This document shows, in pieces, positions 53,151-61,974 of a stretch of 64,000 bases of DNA (positions are counted from its first letter, which is position 1; each line of letters begins with the position of its first letter). The notes beneath the pieces were generated by a model. It ran no database searches. It saw nothing but the letters and a program-made list of their open reading frames with translations, and was not told the origin of the DNA. Source of the stretch: Desulfotalea sp. (GTDB lineage: Bacteria; Desulfobacterota; Desulfobulbia; Desulfobulbales; Desulfocapsaceae); the NCBI GenBank assembly GCA_002733995.1, contig NVXR01000037.1, positions 1 through 64,000 on the forward strand. Reading direction: 5' to 3'. The translations under genes were made by a program, and so were the position numbers.

Positions 53151-53500
53151 TGAAAACAAACATAAAACAAGAAAACGGCACGACGATTATCAGTCTTTCA
53201 GGTCGTCTTGATTCAAACTCAGCCCCTCTTTTCGAAGATGAGCTTAAAGCATTTCTCACCTCACCAGAAAGGCATCTAGTCTTTGACTTCAACGATCTCG
53301 ACTACATCTCTAGTGCCGGCTTGCGTGTTATTCTCAACACTGCCAAAACCTTCAAGAATGGTCCCTTCGATTTTATTACCTGTGCCATGCAGGACCATGT
53401 GCTTGAAGTTTTTGAAATTTCAGGCTTTGACACTTTCATCACAATCCATAACTCTGTTAACCAGTCTCTTTCAACCTTAAACGCCAAGCAAAATGTATAG
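53150..53500 (+). CDS. STAS-domain anti-sigma factor antagonist
   Basis: 116 aa, one STAS domain. DFNDLDYISSAGLRVIL (~44-60) contains the Ser-Ser-Ala-Gly site where the phosphorylatable serine of SpoIIAA/RsbV sits. It closes a full partner-switching set with the RsbW-like kinase (adjacent) and the SpoIIE phosphatase (first gene). No sigma factor gene is in the window. Confidence 0.88.
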   Translation: MKTNIKQENGTTIISLSGRLDSNSAPLFEDELKAFLTSPERHLVFDFNDLDYISSAGLRVILNTAKTFKNGPFDFITCAMQDHVLEVFEISGFDTFITIHNSVNQSLSTLNAKQNV

Positions 53501-53593
53501 CAACAGGGTCTTACCGTATCTCTCCGCTAGAGGCAGTATTAACTGCGTTACGGCCCGTGGTACAATAGAGCTTCAGCCCCCCTGGATCAATAA

Positions 53594-54646
53594 CTACTGA
53601 AGAGTCACTCCAACCGCCTCGTCCACGACCTCTCCTATCAGAACAGCCTCATTTATCCCGGCTGCGTTAAGGTCTTTTACCAGTGTTTTTGCCTGCTTTA
53701 ATGGTAAGGACAGAAGCAAACCACCTGAGGTTTGCGGGTCGTACAGAAGCTCTTCCTGAAACTTAGACAAACTCCGTTCGATATTCAGAGCAAACCTGGC
53801 AACAAGTTCTCTATTCGCGCCATTACTCCCTGTCGTTTGCCCTTTCTTATACATTTCGTACGCACCTGAGTAGAAGGGCAGAGCCTCATAGTTGACAATT
53901 GTATGGACTCCGCTACCAGCTGCGACTTCAAGCAAATGCCCCAATAAGCCAAAACCTGTCACATCGGTACAGGCATTGAGATCATATTTAAGAGCTTTCT
54001 CTATGGCCAGTCCATTAAGAGAGGCCACCAATGGCAAAACTTCTCTTTCAAGTTCGACTAGCGGGAATTTCCGAGCCCTGGTCGCATTAAACAAAACACC
54101 TGAGCCAAGAGGTTTTGTGAGCACTAAACCGTCTCCTGGCTTTGCATTGGCATTGGTAATGATACGATCAGGGTGCACAACCCCATTCACACACAAACCG
54201 TATTTAGGTTCATTATCATCAACGGTATGCCCTCCAACCAGACAGGCTCCGGCTTCTATGACCTTGTCATTTCCCCCGCGCAATATCTCTTTGAGTACCC
54301 CCATATCCATGTGCCCTGCTGGAAACATTACTACATTCAAAGCGGTTAGTGGTTTTCCCCCCATGGAGTAAACATCAGAGATTGAGTTTGCCGCGGATAT
54401 CTGACCAAACCAGTAGGGATCATCAACAGGGGGGGTAATAAAATCTACGGTGTTGATCATAGCAATCTCATCTGACATCTTATAAACCGCAGCATCGTCA
54501 GAGGTTTCTATGCCAACCAATAGCATTTCATCTTTATTAAAGGTTAACCCAGATAGCGCGTCCGACAGATCCGCCGGACCAATTTTAGCCGCTCAACCAC
54601 AGGTTCTTGCAAGACTTGTCAGTGTTTTTTTCTTAAATAATCTCAT
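53594..54646 (-). CDS. selD: Selenide, water dikinase (selenoprotein, in-frame UGA)
   Basis: 350 aa when read through the TGA at 54593-54595 as selenocysteine 18: the N-terminus becomes TCG-Sec-AAKIGP, exactly the SelD active-site loop (usually GC-Cys/Sec-xxK). The conventional frame starts only at 54526 and would lack this catalytic region. TSDDAAVY, the GGHTVDD metal site and QTSGGLLLSL complete the family pattern. It makes selenophosphate for Sec-tRNA. A stem GTCCG...CGGAC just after the UGA is a candidate SECIS. Confidence 0.93.
54559..54584 (-). promoter_or_regulatory. Candidate bacterial SECIS element in selD
   Basis: On the minus strand, starting ~14 nt after the UGA, TTGGTCCG pairs in part with CGGACGCG around a GCGGATCTGT loop. 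Position and size fit bacterial SECIS hairpins, which lie inside the coding region. The fold was judged by eye. Confidence 0.5.
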
Positions 54647-54814
54647 TGTTATTTTATACCTTCTTCATTTTCTAGGAGACTGCTTATTAACAAAACCGAT
54701 GCTTGCCATATTACCATGCTAACTTTTTCAAATTCGTGAAGGGGGAGAAGAAGAACGAAAGCGTGACGGATAATGCGAGACTCACCATCGACTCTGTTAC
54801 TGCCCAGACAAGAA

Positions 54815-55111
54815 TCACCCGAGTAGCGCAGTAATTTCCTCTTCTATTTCCCCTGTTAATTTTTCTAAGATAAACGAGTTCATACTATACGGCGTATGGT
54901 CTGCGATATATTTCAATTTCATATAGAGTGGTTCGGGTAGCCGTAGGGGGAGATTCTTTTTCACATCCTCACGAATACGCGGGTCTTCCCATGGATATAA
55001 CTCCTCATGCTCAATGTTTCTCGCCCCTGCCGCCGCCGCAAACTGGTCCAAGCTGCGAGATTTCTTTATAGAAGGGGTGGAACGTAGAGCCGATTTCTTT
55101 TTTTCAGCCAC
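54815..55111 (-). CDS. Ribbon-helix-helix-type partner of ParA
   Basis: 98 aa from the GTG at 55111, with GAGGAG seven to twelve bases upstream, overlapping the parA stop. A basic, disordered N-terminus (~1-30) is followed by LPLRLPEPLYMKLKYIADHTPYSMNSFILEKL-like sequence (~55-87), a beta strand and two helices of ribbon-helix-helix form. It probably acts as centromere-binding protein and autorepressor, as ParG/Omega-type partners do. This is inferred from context. Confidence 0.7.
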   Translation of the reverse strand: MAEKKKSALRSTPSIKKSRSLDQFAAAAGARNIEHEELYPWEDPRIREDVKKNLPLRLPEPLYMKLKYIADHTPYSMNSFILEKLTGEIEEEITALLG

Positions 55112-55754
55112 GGTATATCTCCTCAAAGAGTTCGTTCATTTCTCTCGTTGCTTTCTTATCCGCCTTCCATTCAGCAACAGACAGACCGTCCCTTGCCGAT
55201 TTCCTGTATGCTATCCGCTCATGGAGAATGGGCTTCAATATTGACAAATTCTCAAACCCTTCTTGATTAAAAAACTCTCTGGTTTCCTGGTCTTCCCGAA
55301 CGGCAGGATTTGTAGAAACTCTGTTGAGTACAATATGTGCCCGCAGATCAGAATTAAACCCTTTTGCCATGGACACCAGCTCATCCATCTGACGAATTGT
55401 CCAGATATCAAACTGAAATGGCTGAACGGGAATATAGGCAGCATCACAGACCCCAAGGGCGTAACGCAGTTCCATGGAATCGCGACCACCGGCATCTATG
55501 ATAACCTCATCATAACGAGTGGCAAGATCCTGGACCTGCCCCGGAAGACCCTTGCCAAACTTTTGCACACTGGCTATGCGTGGCTCTACCTCCGCCTCCT
55601 CTCTAACAGCTGACCAAAACGAGGATGTACCCTGCCGATCAGTGTCAAGCAGAAGAACATCTTTTCCATCCAGAGCCAGTATAGCAGCTAAATTTGTAGC
55701 CAGAGTAGTTTTCCCTGTGCCCCCTTTTTCCCCACCAATCAACACAATAGACAT
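55104..55754 (-). CDS. parA: ParA-family partition ATPase
   Basis: 216 aa. The deviant Walker A motif GGEKGGTGKTT (~7-17) with the signature lysine is followed by DTDRQGTSS (~36-44) and DAGGRDSMELR (~91-101). The short form lacks an N-terminal HTH, typical of plasmid type Ib or orphan chromosomal ParA. It is paired with an overlapping ribbon-helix-helix gene, which suggests a plasmid-derived or cargo-positioning system. Confidence 0.85.
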   Translation of the reverse strand: MSIVLIGGEKGGTGKTTLATNLAAILALDGKDVLLLDTDRQGTSSFWSAVREEAEVEPRIASVQKFGKGLPGQVQDLATRYDEVIIDAGGRDSMELRYALGVCDAAYIPVQPFQFDIWTIRQMDELVSMAKGFNSDLRAHIVLNRVSTNPAVREDQETREFFNQEGFENLSILKPILHERIAYRKSARDGLSVAEWKADKKATREMNELFEEIYRG

Positions 55755-55769
55755 AATCCTTCCATTTCA

Positions 55770-55830
55770 TTTCATATTATTCAATACGACTTCATATCAT
55801 ATGCACCATACCAGATGATATGATATCATC
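55770..55830. promoter_or_regulatory. Candidate parS/operator upstream of parA
   Basis: GATGATAT-G-ATATCATC (55814-55830) is a perfect palindrome around one base. Further TTCATAT/TTCATTT-type half sites lie between it and the parA start. Clustered repeats upstream of parA are expected for the partner's DNA-binding and autorepression site. Confidence 0.6.
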
Positions 55831-55884
55831 TCAGATGAAATTTTCAATAGTCTTTTATCCGTTACTTTTGCCAAGAAGAGAGGC

Positions 55885-56541
55885 CTAACCTAAAGCTACA
55901 ACCCGGAATCCGTAGACTATCATTATTAAATGTAACAGTGCCCCAACGGAAACAAAAAAATGAAATATTTCGTGAAAACCGAAGAAGCCCGGGCGAGGAT
56001 TGGGCCATTTGAAACCATAAATAATCGCCCCCAAGGTGTACAAGCCCCCACCCAAAACCAGAAGAGCAAGAGACAATCTCGGCATATTAGCCATAAGGGT
56101 AGTTACTGGAATAAGTACGATCCACCCCATGACTACATATATGAGAGTACCGATATAACGAGGAGCATTAATAAAAATGAATTTAAAAACAGTACCGGCG
56201 ACAACAAGCCCCCATTGAGCTCCCAATATCGACCATTTCATCGGGCCATCGAGATACATAAGACAGAGAGGAGTATAGGTCCCGGCAATCAGAAAAAAGA
56301 TGGCTGTGTGGTCAAACTTGCGCCACAAGGTCCTGTCATTTTCCTGTCGTTTATTGGCGTGGTAGAGAAAACTAGAGCTGAAGAGGAATACACCGGAGAG
56401 TCCATAGACTAGACCAGCCAACTGCAGAGCAGTATTGCCACCACTGCAATAGAGCAGGATAAATGTCGCTGCCACGAAAACAGGAATTGTCCCCCCATGG
56501 GAATAGGCTGCTACTTTTTCAGAACGTAAAATTTTCATCAA
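55885..56541 (-). CDS. Hemolysin III / PAQR-family membrane protein
   Basis: 218 aa with seven hydrophobic segments. The family's three metal-site motifs are present: SSFLYHA (~57-63), KFDHTAIFFLIAGTYTP (~75-91) and FHEIFHFFVSVGALLH (~187-202). Function in bacteria is unsettled (hydrolase-like or membrane homeostasis); hemolytic activity is not implied. Two Met codons start the frame. Confidence 0.88.
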   Translation of the reverse strand: MMKILRSEKVAAYSHGGTIPVFVAATFILLYCSGGNTALQLAGLVYGLSGVFLFSSSFLYHANKRQENDRTLWRKFDHTAIFFLIAGTYTPLCLMYLDGPMKWSILGAQWGLVVAGTVFKFIFINAPRYIGTLIYVVMGWIVLIPVTTLMANMPRLSLALLVLGGGLYTLGAIIYGFKWPNPRPGFFGFHEIFHFFVSVGALLHLIMIVYGFRVVALG

Positions 56542-56979
56542 CTCCTACCAATGCTATTATAGAGACACGACACTGCGCACCCAATATATTCATATGCGTA
56601 TCGTCCATCTAATGGCGTAACTATTCAAAAAACAGGCTCCCCCGCAACGAGTAACCGCAGGATAAATCCTGAAATTATCCCTGTGTTTCTTCGCCCTTAT
56701 GAAACGCCGCGACTTTTAAAACTGCGGTCTCAACAGCAACAATAAAGGAAACAATATCACCTGCAATATATACTTAAATATTCACATTCCGCCAAACGCC
56801 TTTCTTTTAAGAAAAAGAATATTTATACCAATAATATGACCATTTTTACATTCTTTTAATGGGAAACCCTGTCTGAGTGTAGTATACATTCCCAGATATT
56901 ATATTCGGCAACTTCTCTACAGATACACCACTGTACCGACACAAAAAGACACATCACTCTAGAAACTAGGTCGCTTTTT
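56542..56979. other. Divergent intergenic region before the glycan cluster
   Basis: 438 bp. It should hold the promoter of the glycan cluster. It is AT-rich near 56760-56850, but no element is assigned. Confidence 0.4.
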
Positions 56980-57942
56980 ATGGAAATTGAACAAAAAAGA
57001 ATTCTTATCACTGGTGGTGCTGGTTTTCTTGGCTCACATTTATGCAAAAGATTGTTGGAAGATTCCTGCGAAGTCATTTGCCTCGACAACTATTTTACAG
57101 GCTCAAAAGATAATATCATAGGCTTAATGGATCATCCGTATTTTGAGCTTATTCGCCACGATATCACCTTCCCATTATATCTAGAGATTGATGAAATCTA
57201 CAATCTCGCATGTCCCGCTTCTCCTATCCACTACCAACATGATCCGGTACAAACCTTAAAGACCTGTGTCCACGGTGCAATAAACATGTTGGGTCTTGCC
57301 AAAAGAGTAAAGGCCAAGATTTTTCAAGCCTCAACCAGCGAAGTGTACGGCGATCCAGCCATCCACCCACAACCTGAATCATACTGGGGCAATGTCAACC
57401 CAATCGGTATCCGTTCCTGTTACGACGAAGGCAAACGCTGTGCAGAAACCCTCTTTTTTGACTACCACAGACAGCATAACGTAAACATCCGTGTAGGACG
57501 GCTCTTCAACACCTACGGCCCTAACATGCACCCAAATGACGGGCGGGTTGTTTCCAATTTTATCATTCAGGCATTACAAAACGCCCCCATTACCATCTAT
57601 GGTAGCGGCGAGCAGACAAGATCCTTCTGCTATGTTGATGATCTCATCGAACTCATGGTCCGCTTCATGTCAGCAAATGACAACTTCACAGGCCCGATGA
57701 ACATGGGTAATCCTGGAGAGTTTACCATCAAGGAACTTGCTGAGTTGATCATAAAGATCACCAACTCAAAATCGACACTTTCTTTTGTTGACCTACCACA
57801 GGATGATCCCAAACAGAGGCAACCAGAAATCAGCCTTGCTCAAAATGAACTTGGTTGGACCCCAAAAGTTAATCTTGAAGATGGCCTCACCAAAACCATC
57901 AATTATTTTGACACACTGCTAAAAAAACGTACGACCACATAA
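56980..57942 (+). CDS. uxs: UDP-glucuronate decarboxylase (UDP-xylose synthase)
   Basis: 320 aa. The NAD site GGAGFLGSH (~12-20) and ACPASPIHYQHDPVQT (~76-91), with STSEVYGDP (~117-125) and YDEGK catalytic Tyr/Lys (~147-151), are characteristic of UXS within the extended SDRs. It converts UDP-glucuronate to UDP-xylose, a nucleotide sugar for surface glycans. It is the first gene of the plus-strand cluster. Confidence 0.9.
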   Translation: MEIEQKRILITGGAGFLGSHLCKRLLEDSCEVICLDNYFTGSKDNIIGLMDHPYFELIRHDITFPLYLEIDEIYNLACPASPIHYQHDPVQTLKTCVHGAINMLGLAKRVKAKIFQASTSEVYGDPAIHPQPESYWGNVNPIGIRSCYDEGKRCAETLFFDYHRQHNVNIRVGRLFNTYGPNMHPNDGRVVSNFIIQALQNAPITIYGSGEQTRSFCYVDDLIELMVRFMSANDNFTGPMNMGNPGEFTIKELAELIIKITNSKSTLSFVDLPQDDPKQRQPEISLAQNELGWTPKVNLEDGLTKTINYFDTLLKKRTTT

Positions 57943-58142
57943 TCGTTAGCCCAAGTAGACAAGAACTATAAGCAGCAGAGAGACGATTCAATAGAGGGGG
58001 GGGCACGCACCCTCCCTGCTCTACTCTTTCAGCCCCACACGAAACAGCATGACATTGTAAACACTCTTCCTGCTCCATCCAACTCTTCCCCTATAGACAG
58101 TGGAAACAGAACACATAAGTGTTCATCATTAATCAGATAGAC

Positions 58143-59780
58143 ATGAAACGATACTCACCAGAAAGCGACGCACAACTCCACGATATTTTAATAGTTGGTG
58201 GAGGTATCTACGGTGCCTCAATGGCGTACACCTCTGCACTCAATGGGCTTAAAACTGTTCTTGTAGAACAAGATGATTTCAGCCAACACACCTCTGCCAA
58301 TTCGCAAAAGGTGATCCACGGTGGCCTGCGCTATCTGCAAACCATGGATATCAAACGTGTTGTTGAATCAATCCATGAAAAGCAGCGTTTTTACCATCTC
58401 TTTCCCCATCGGGTAACACCCCTCCCCTGCATGTTACCAACGTCCGGCTTTCTCATGAAGGGAAACGAGGCCTTTAGACTGGCTTTTCTTCTCTACGCCA
58501 TAATCGAGAAACTGGTATGCCGGGGAAAGCTGACAAAAAACCTGCATAAGCGCCCTGCTATACTCAGCAAAAAGGAAGTCGAGAAACGCTTTCCCCATAT
58601 GCAGCAAGAGGACATCCGGGGAGGCGCACTCTGGTACGATGGTATTTGTTTGGATCCCGAGCGGGTCGTTATCGCCCTGCTTGAGAGTGCGGCTCGACTT
58701 GGCAGCAAGGTTGCAAACCAGATGCAAGTTGTCAACATTGAACGAACAGCGAACAACCAGTTTGCTGTTTTACTCTTTGATAAACTGAGCCAAACCAAGC
58801 GTCGTATTTTTACTAAAAAAATAGCCCTTTGTACCGGTTCTTGGTTTAAAGATGAGTTAGGATTAGGTTCTATTCCTCAAGAACTTAAGCAGCTCTCACT
58901 GATCAGAGGCATGAATGTAATAGTCCCTTCTCTTTTTACTTCTGCCACCTCCCTTGCCACAAAGGTAACCAAGAATGGCCGCTCCAGATTTCTCTTTATT
59001 GTCCCCTGGAAAGACTACTCTATTGAGGGGACCCACTGGGAAGATTGCATAGATCCTGCAGAACCATGGTCAGACCACCAACAAACAGCAAACAACTTCC
59101 ACGACCTAACCCAGGAAGCAATTGCCGGCAACAGCCAGCAAGCCAAGATCATGTCCAGCCATGTAGGTTATGTTCCGGGCCATAAAAATGATCAAACAAT
59201 GGCTTCGGAGCGGATTCTTCCCCATTACAAGCTAGTGGATCGAGAAGACGATACAGCCGGAGACATATTACAGGTGGTTGGTGTGAAATTCACCACCGCC
59301 TTTGATGTGGTAAAAAGATCCTTGCAACAACTTTTTCCGCAGGAAAAGATAAAGGATATTCTAGAATTTAACAACCTTCCCTATGGAAGCCCTGCGTCTC
59401 AACCCAAGGCACTGTTTTTGCACTACCGCCAGAAGTATAAAAATATCCTCAGCTACGACCATTGTACAATTGCCTTCCAGATTTTTGGAGCCAGTCTTCC
59501 CGAGCTGGTCAATAATTATATTGTACCGCTTGCAGGCAATGAGGAGATCAGTGAAACTGATTTCTATAGAGGACTGACCCGGAATTGTGTCCAGCGAGAA
59601 ATGGCACACCACCTCGATGATCTCGTTTTCCGCAGATTGTTCCCCGATACGCCATCTGCCATCCCCACAGCACTGTTAAATACGCTTGCTGAAGAAATGG
59701 CCGAGTTATTACAGTGGACCACTACGCAAAAAGATTTTGAGATATCACAGGTAACCAAAAAACAGGAATTATGCTTATGA
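58143..59780 (+). CDS. FAD-dependent glycerol-3-phosphate dehydrogenase-like oxidoreductase
   Basis: 545 aa from the ATG at 58143; a GTG at 58119 is possible and neither has a good ribosome site. The FAD motif GGGIYGAS (~19-26), HTSANSQKVIHGGLRYLQ (~50-67) and CTGSWF match the GlpD/GlpA group. The C-terminal domain is shorter and different from GlpD. It overlaps galE by ten bases, so it belongs to the glycan cluster, where a role in a glycerol-phosphate or lipid-linked modification is a guess. Confidence 0.75.
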   Translation: MKRYSPESDAQLHDILIVGGGIYGASMAYTSALNGLKTVLVEQDDFSQHTSANSQKVIHGGLRYLQTMDIKRVVESIHEKQRFYHLFPHRVTPLPCMLPTSGFLMKGNEAFRLAFLLYAIIEKLVCRGKLTKNLHKRPAILSKKEVEKRFPHMQQEDIRGGALWYDGICLDPERVVIALLESAARLGSKVANQMQVVNIERTANNQFAVLLFDKLSQTKRRIFTKKIALCTGSWFKDELGLGSIPQELKQLSLIRGMNVIVPSLFTSATSLATKVTKNGRSRFLFIVPWKDYSIEGTHWEDCIDPAEPWSDHQQTANNFHDLTQEAIAGNSQQAKIMSSHVGYVPGHKNDQTMASERILPHYKLVDREDDTAGDILQVVGVKFTTAFDVVKRSLQQLFPQEKIKDILEFNNLPYGSPASQPKALFLHYRQKYKNILSYDHCTIAFQIFGASLPELVNNYIVPLAGNEEISETDFYRGLTRNCVQREMAHHLDDLVFRRLFPDTPSAIPTALLNTLAEEMAELLQWTTTQKDFEISQVTKKQELCL

Positions 59781-60769
59781 AAGAAATTTTAGTCGTCGGA
59801 GGTGCAGGATACATTGGCTCCCACATGTGTAAATATCTCCATGAAAAAGGCCTGCAACCCATTGTCTTAGATAACTTGAGCTATGGACACCGCCAAGCGG
59901 TACAATGGGGTCCATTCTACGAAGGCGACCTTGCGGATAGAAGCTTACTTAAAAAGATATTTGCCCGCCACACGATTGAAGCCGTAATGCATTTTGCCGC
60001 CTTCTGCTATGTGGGGGAGTCAGTGGAAGCCCCGCTTAAATACTACCAGAACAATGTAAGTGCGCCCCTCACCCTTTTAACAGAGATGGTGGAACACAAT
60101 ATTTTGAATTTTATATTTTCTTCAACCTGTGCAACCTACGGCGAACCTGAGCAACTGCCCTTACTTGAAGATTTCCCCCAGAATCCGATTAACCCATACG
60201 GTCGATCAAAGCTTATGATGGAACATATTCTTGATGATCTTGACCTGGCCAACAAGATGAAATCGGTCTGTCTGCGCTACTTCAACGCAGCAGGCGCAGA
60301 CCCTGAGGGGAAAATTGGGGAGGCTCACAACCCGGAAACCCACCTGATCCCCCTTGTCCTGCAAACCGCTATGGGCCAAAGAGACGAACTCAAGATTTTT
60401 GGCTCCGACTACCCAACCACAGATGGAACCTGCATCCGAGACTATATTCATATCCAGGATTTAGCCCAGGCCCATCACCTCTGCCTCACCCATTTACTTG
60501 CCGGTGGTGAGAGTAGAAAGTACAATCTCGGTAACGGTAACGGGTACTCTATTCTTGATGTTATTAAAACCGCAGAGATCGTCAGCAAAAAGAAGATAGC
60601 CTACAGTTATGCCCCACGACGCCCCGGCGACCCAGCTGCCCTTGTAGGTTCAGCGGCTCTCATTACTCAAGAACTCGGTTGGAAGCCTAAGTTTAATAGC
60701 CTTGAAAGCATTTTATCCACTGCCTGGAACTGGCATGTTAATCACCCTAAAGGGTTTGAAGAGGCTTAG
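59771..60769 (+). CDS. galE: UDP-glucose 4-epimerase
   Basis: 332 aa. GGAGYIGSH (~9-17), SSTCATYGEP (~116-125), YGRSK catalytic Tyr/Lys (~141-145) and LRYFNAAGADPEGKIGEAH (~171-189) are GalE hallmarks. It interconverts UDP-glucose and UDP-galactose. AGGA precedes the ATG. The glycosyltransferase gene starts directly after its stop. Confidence 0.92.
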   Translation: MLMKEILVVGGAGYIGSHMCKYLHEKGLQPIVLDNLSYGHRQAVQWGPFYEGDLADRSLLKKIFARHTIEAVMHFAAFCYVGESVEAPLKYYQNNVSAPLTLLTEMVEHNILNFIFSSTCATYGEPEQLPLLEDFPQNPINPYGRSKLMMEHILDDLDLANKMKSVCLRYFNAAGADPEGKIGEAHNPETHLIPLVLQTAMGQRDELKIFGSDYPTTDGTCIRDYIHIQDLAQAHHLCLTHLLAGGESRKYNLGNGNGYSILDVIKTAEIVSKKKIAYSYAPRRPGDPAALVGSAALITQELGWKPKFNSLESILSTAWNWHVNHPKGFEEA

Positions 60770-61957
60770 ATGACAACAACAAGCAGCGATCAACTGGATG
60801 TACTGATACTTGCCCCCCATCCTTTTTTCATTAACAGGGGAACTCCCATCGATGTTAAGCTCGTTCTTCAAGCTCTTTCTGAACGTAACGACACCTTTGT
60901 GGATATAATAGTCTACCCGATGGGCGAAGAGGTCAACTTACCCAAGGTAAGTGTATACCGTGTTCCATTCACCAGCTACATCATAGACATTCGACCCGGT
61001 TTTTCCCTTAAAAAGATCTATATTGACTTCTTCATGTTGTTTTATACCTGGAAGAAGGTGCACACCAAGAAATATTCTCTGATCCACGCAGGGGAAGAAT
61101 CTGTCTTTATAGCAATGTTGATGAAGATGCTCTACAAGGTGCCGTACATATATGATATCGATTCCTCCATCGCCCAGCAATTGATTGAAAAAAAGCCAAA
61201 GTTACAGCCTCTTGCCAAACTATTTAACTGGTTTGAGCGCCGGGCGATGCAAGGAGCTCTAGCCAATGCTCCCGTGTGCCATGCCCTGCGTGAATTGTGT
61301 GAAAAAAACAATTCAAAAAAAACCGTCACCCTCCACGACATTTCACAGTTAAAAAATCCGGATATGCAAGCAACGGGTCTCATTAGAAAGGAGATTAAAT
61401 CCGACGGTCTCATCCTCCTCTACTGTGGCAATCTTGAGGCATACCAAGGCGTTGACCTGCTTGTGGAGAGTTTCCCCTATGTCGACCAAAAAGATGTAGC
61501 GGTAGAACTCGTCATTATCGGTGGCAGTCCTGAAGAGATTGAATTTTATATACAAAAAGCAAAAACTCTTGGCATTGAAAAAAACGTCCATTTTCTCGGT
61601 CCACGACCATTCGATCAACTTGACGCATATCTGGCCGATGCAGACATCCTTGTTGCCCCTAGGGTAAAAGGGGTCAATACACCCATGAAGATTTTCCCGT
61701 ACCTCCATTCAGGCAAACCCGTTCTTCTCACCAAACTGTATACCCACACCCAGATTGTAACAGAAGAGGAAGCCTACCTGGCCGATGCAAATCCAAAAGA
61801 ATTTGGGGCGGGAATTGTTGAACTTGCCAAAAATCCTGAGTTGCGTAAAAAACTGGGGACTAATGGCCGCGCCTTTGTAGAAAAGGATCACGTATACGCA
61901 GCCCACAAAAGAAGAATTGATGAACTATACAACTGGGTTAAGACCCAAATAGCTTAA
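60770..61957 (+). CDS. GT4-family glycosyltransferase
   Basis: 395 aa with the GT-B fold. The N-terminal half has APHPFFINRGTPIDV (~16-30). The C-terminal nucleotide-binding half has YCGNLEAYQGVDLLVESF (~219-236) and PMKIFPYLHSGKPVLLT (~306-322, the region of the donor-binding E/x7/E pattern). It adds a sugar to a cytoplasmic lipid-linked or surface acceptor. The ATG abuts the galE stop (TAGATG). Confidence 0.85.
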   Translation: MTTTSSDQLDVLILAPHPFFINRGTPIDVKLVLQALSERNDTFVDIIVYPMGEEVNLPKVSVYRVPFTSYIIDIRPGFSLKKIYIDFFMLFYTWKKVHTKKYSLIHAGEESVFIAMLMKMLYKVPYIYDIDSSIAQQLIEKKPKLQPLAKLFNWFERRAMQGALANAPVCHALRELCEKNNSKKTVTLHDISQLKNPDMQATGLIRKEIKSDGLILLYCGNLEAYQGVDLLVESFPYVDQKDVAVELVIIGGSPEEIEFYIQKAKTLGIEKNVHFLGPRPFDQLDAYLADADILVAPRVKGVNTPMKIFPYLHSGKPVLLTKLYTHTQIVTEEEAYLADANPKEFGAGIVELAKNPELRKKLGTNGRAFVEKDHVYAAHKRRIDELYNWVKTQIA

Positions 61958-61974
61958 TTGATAGAGGCACCCAA

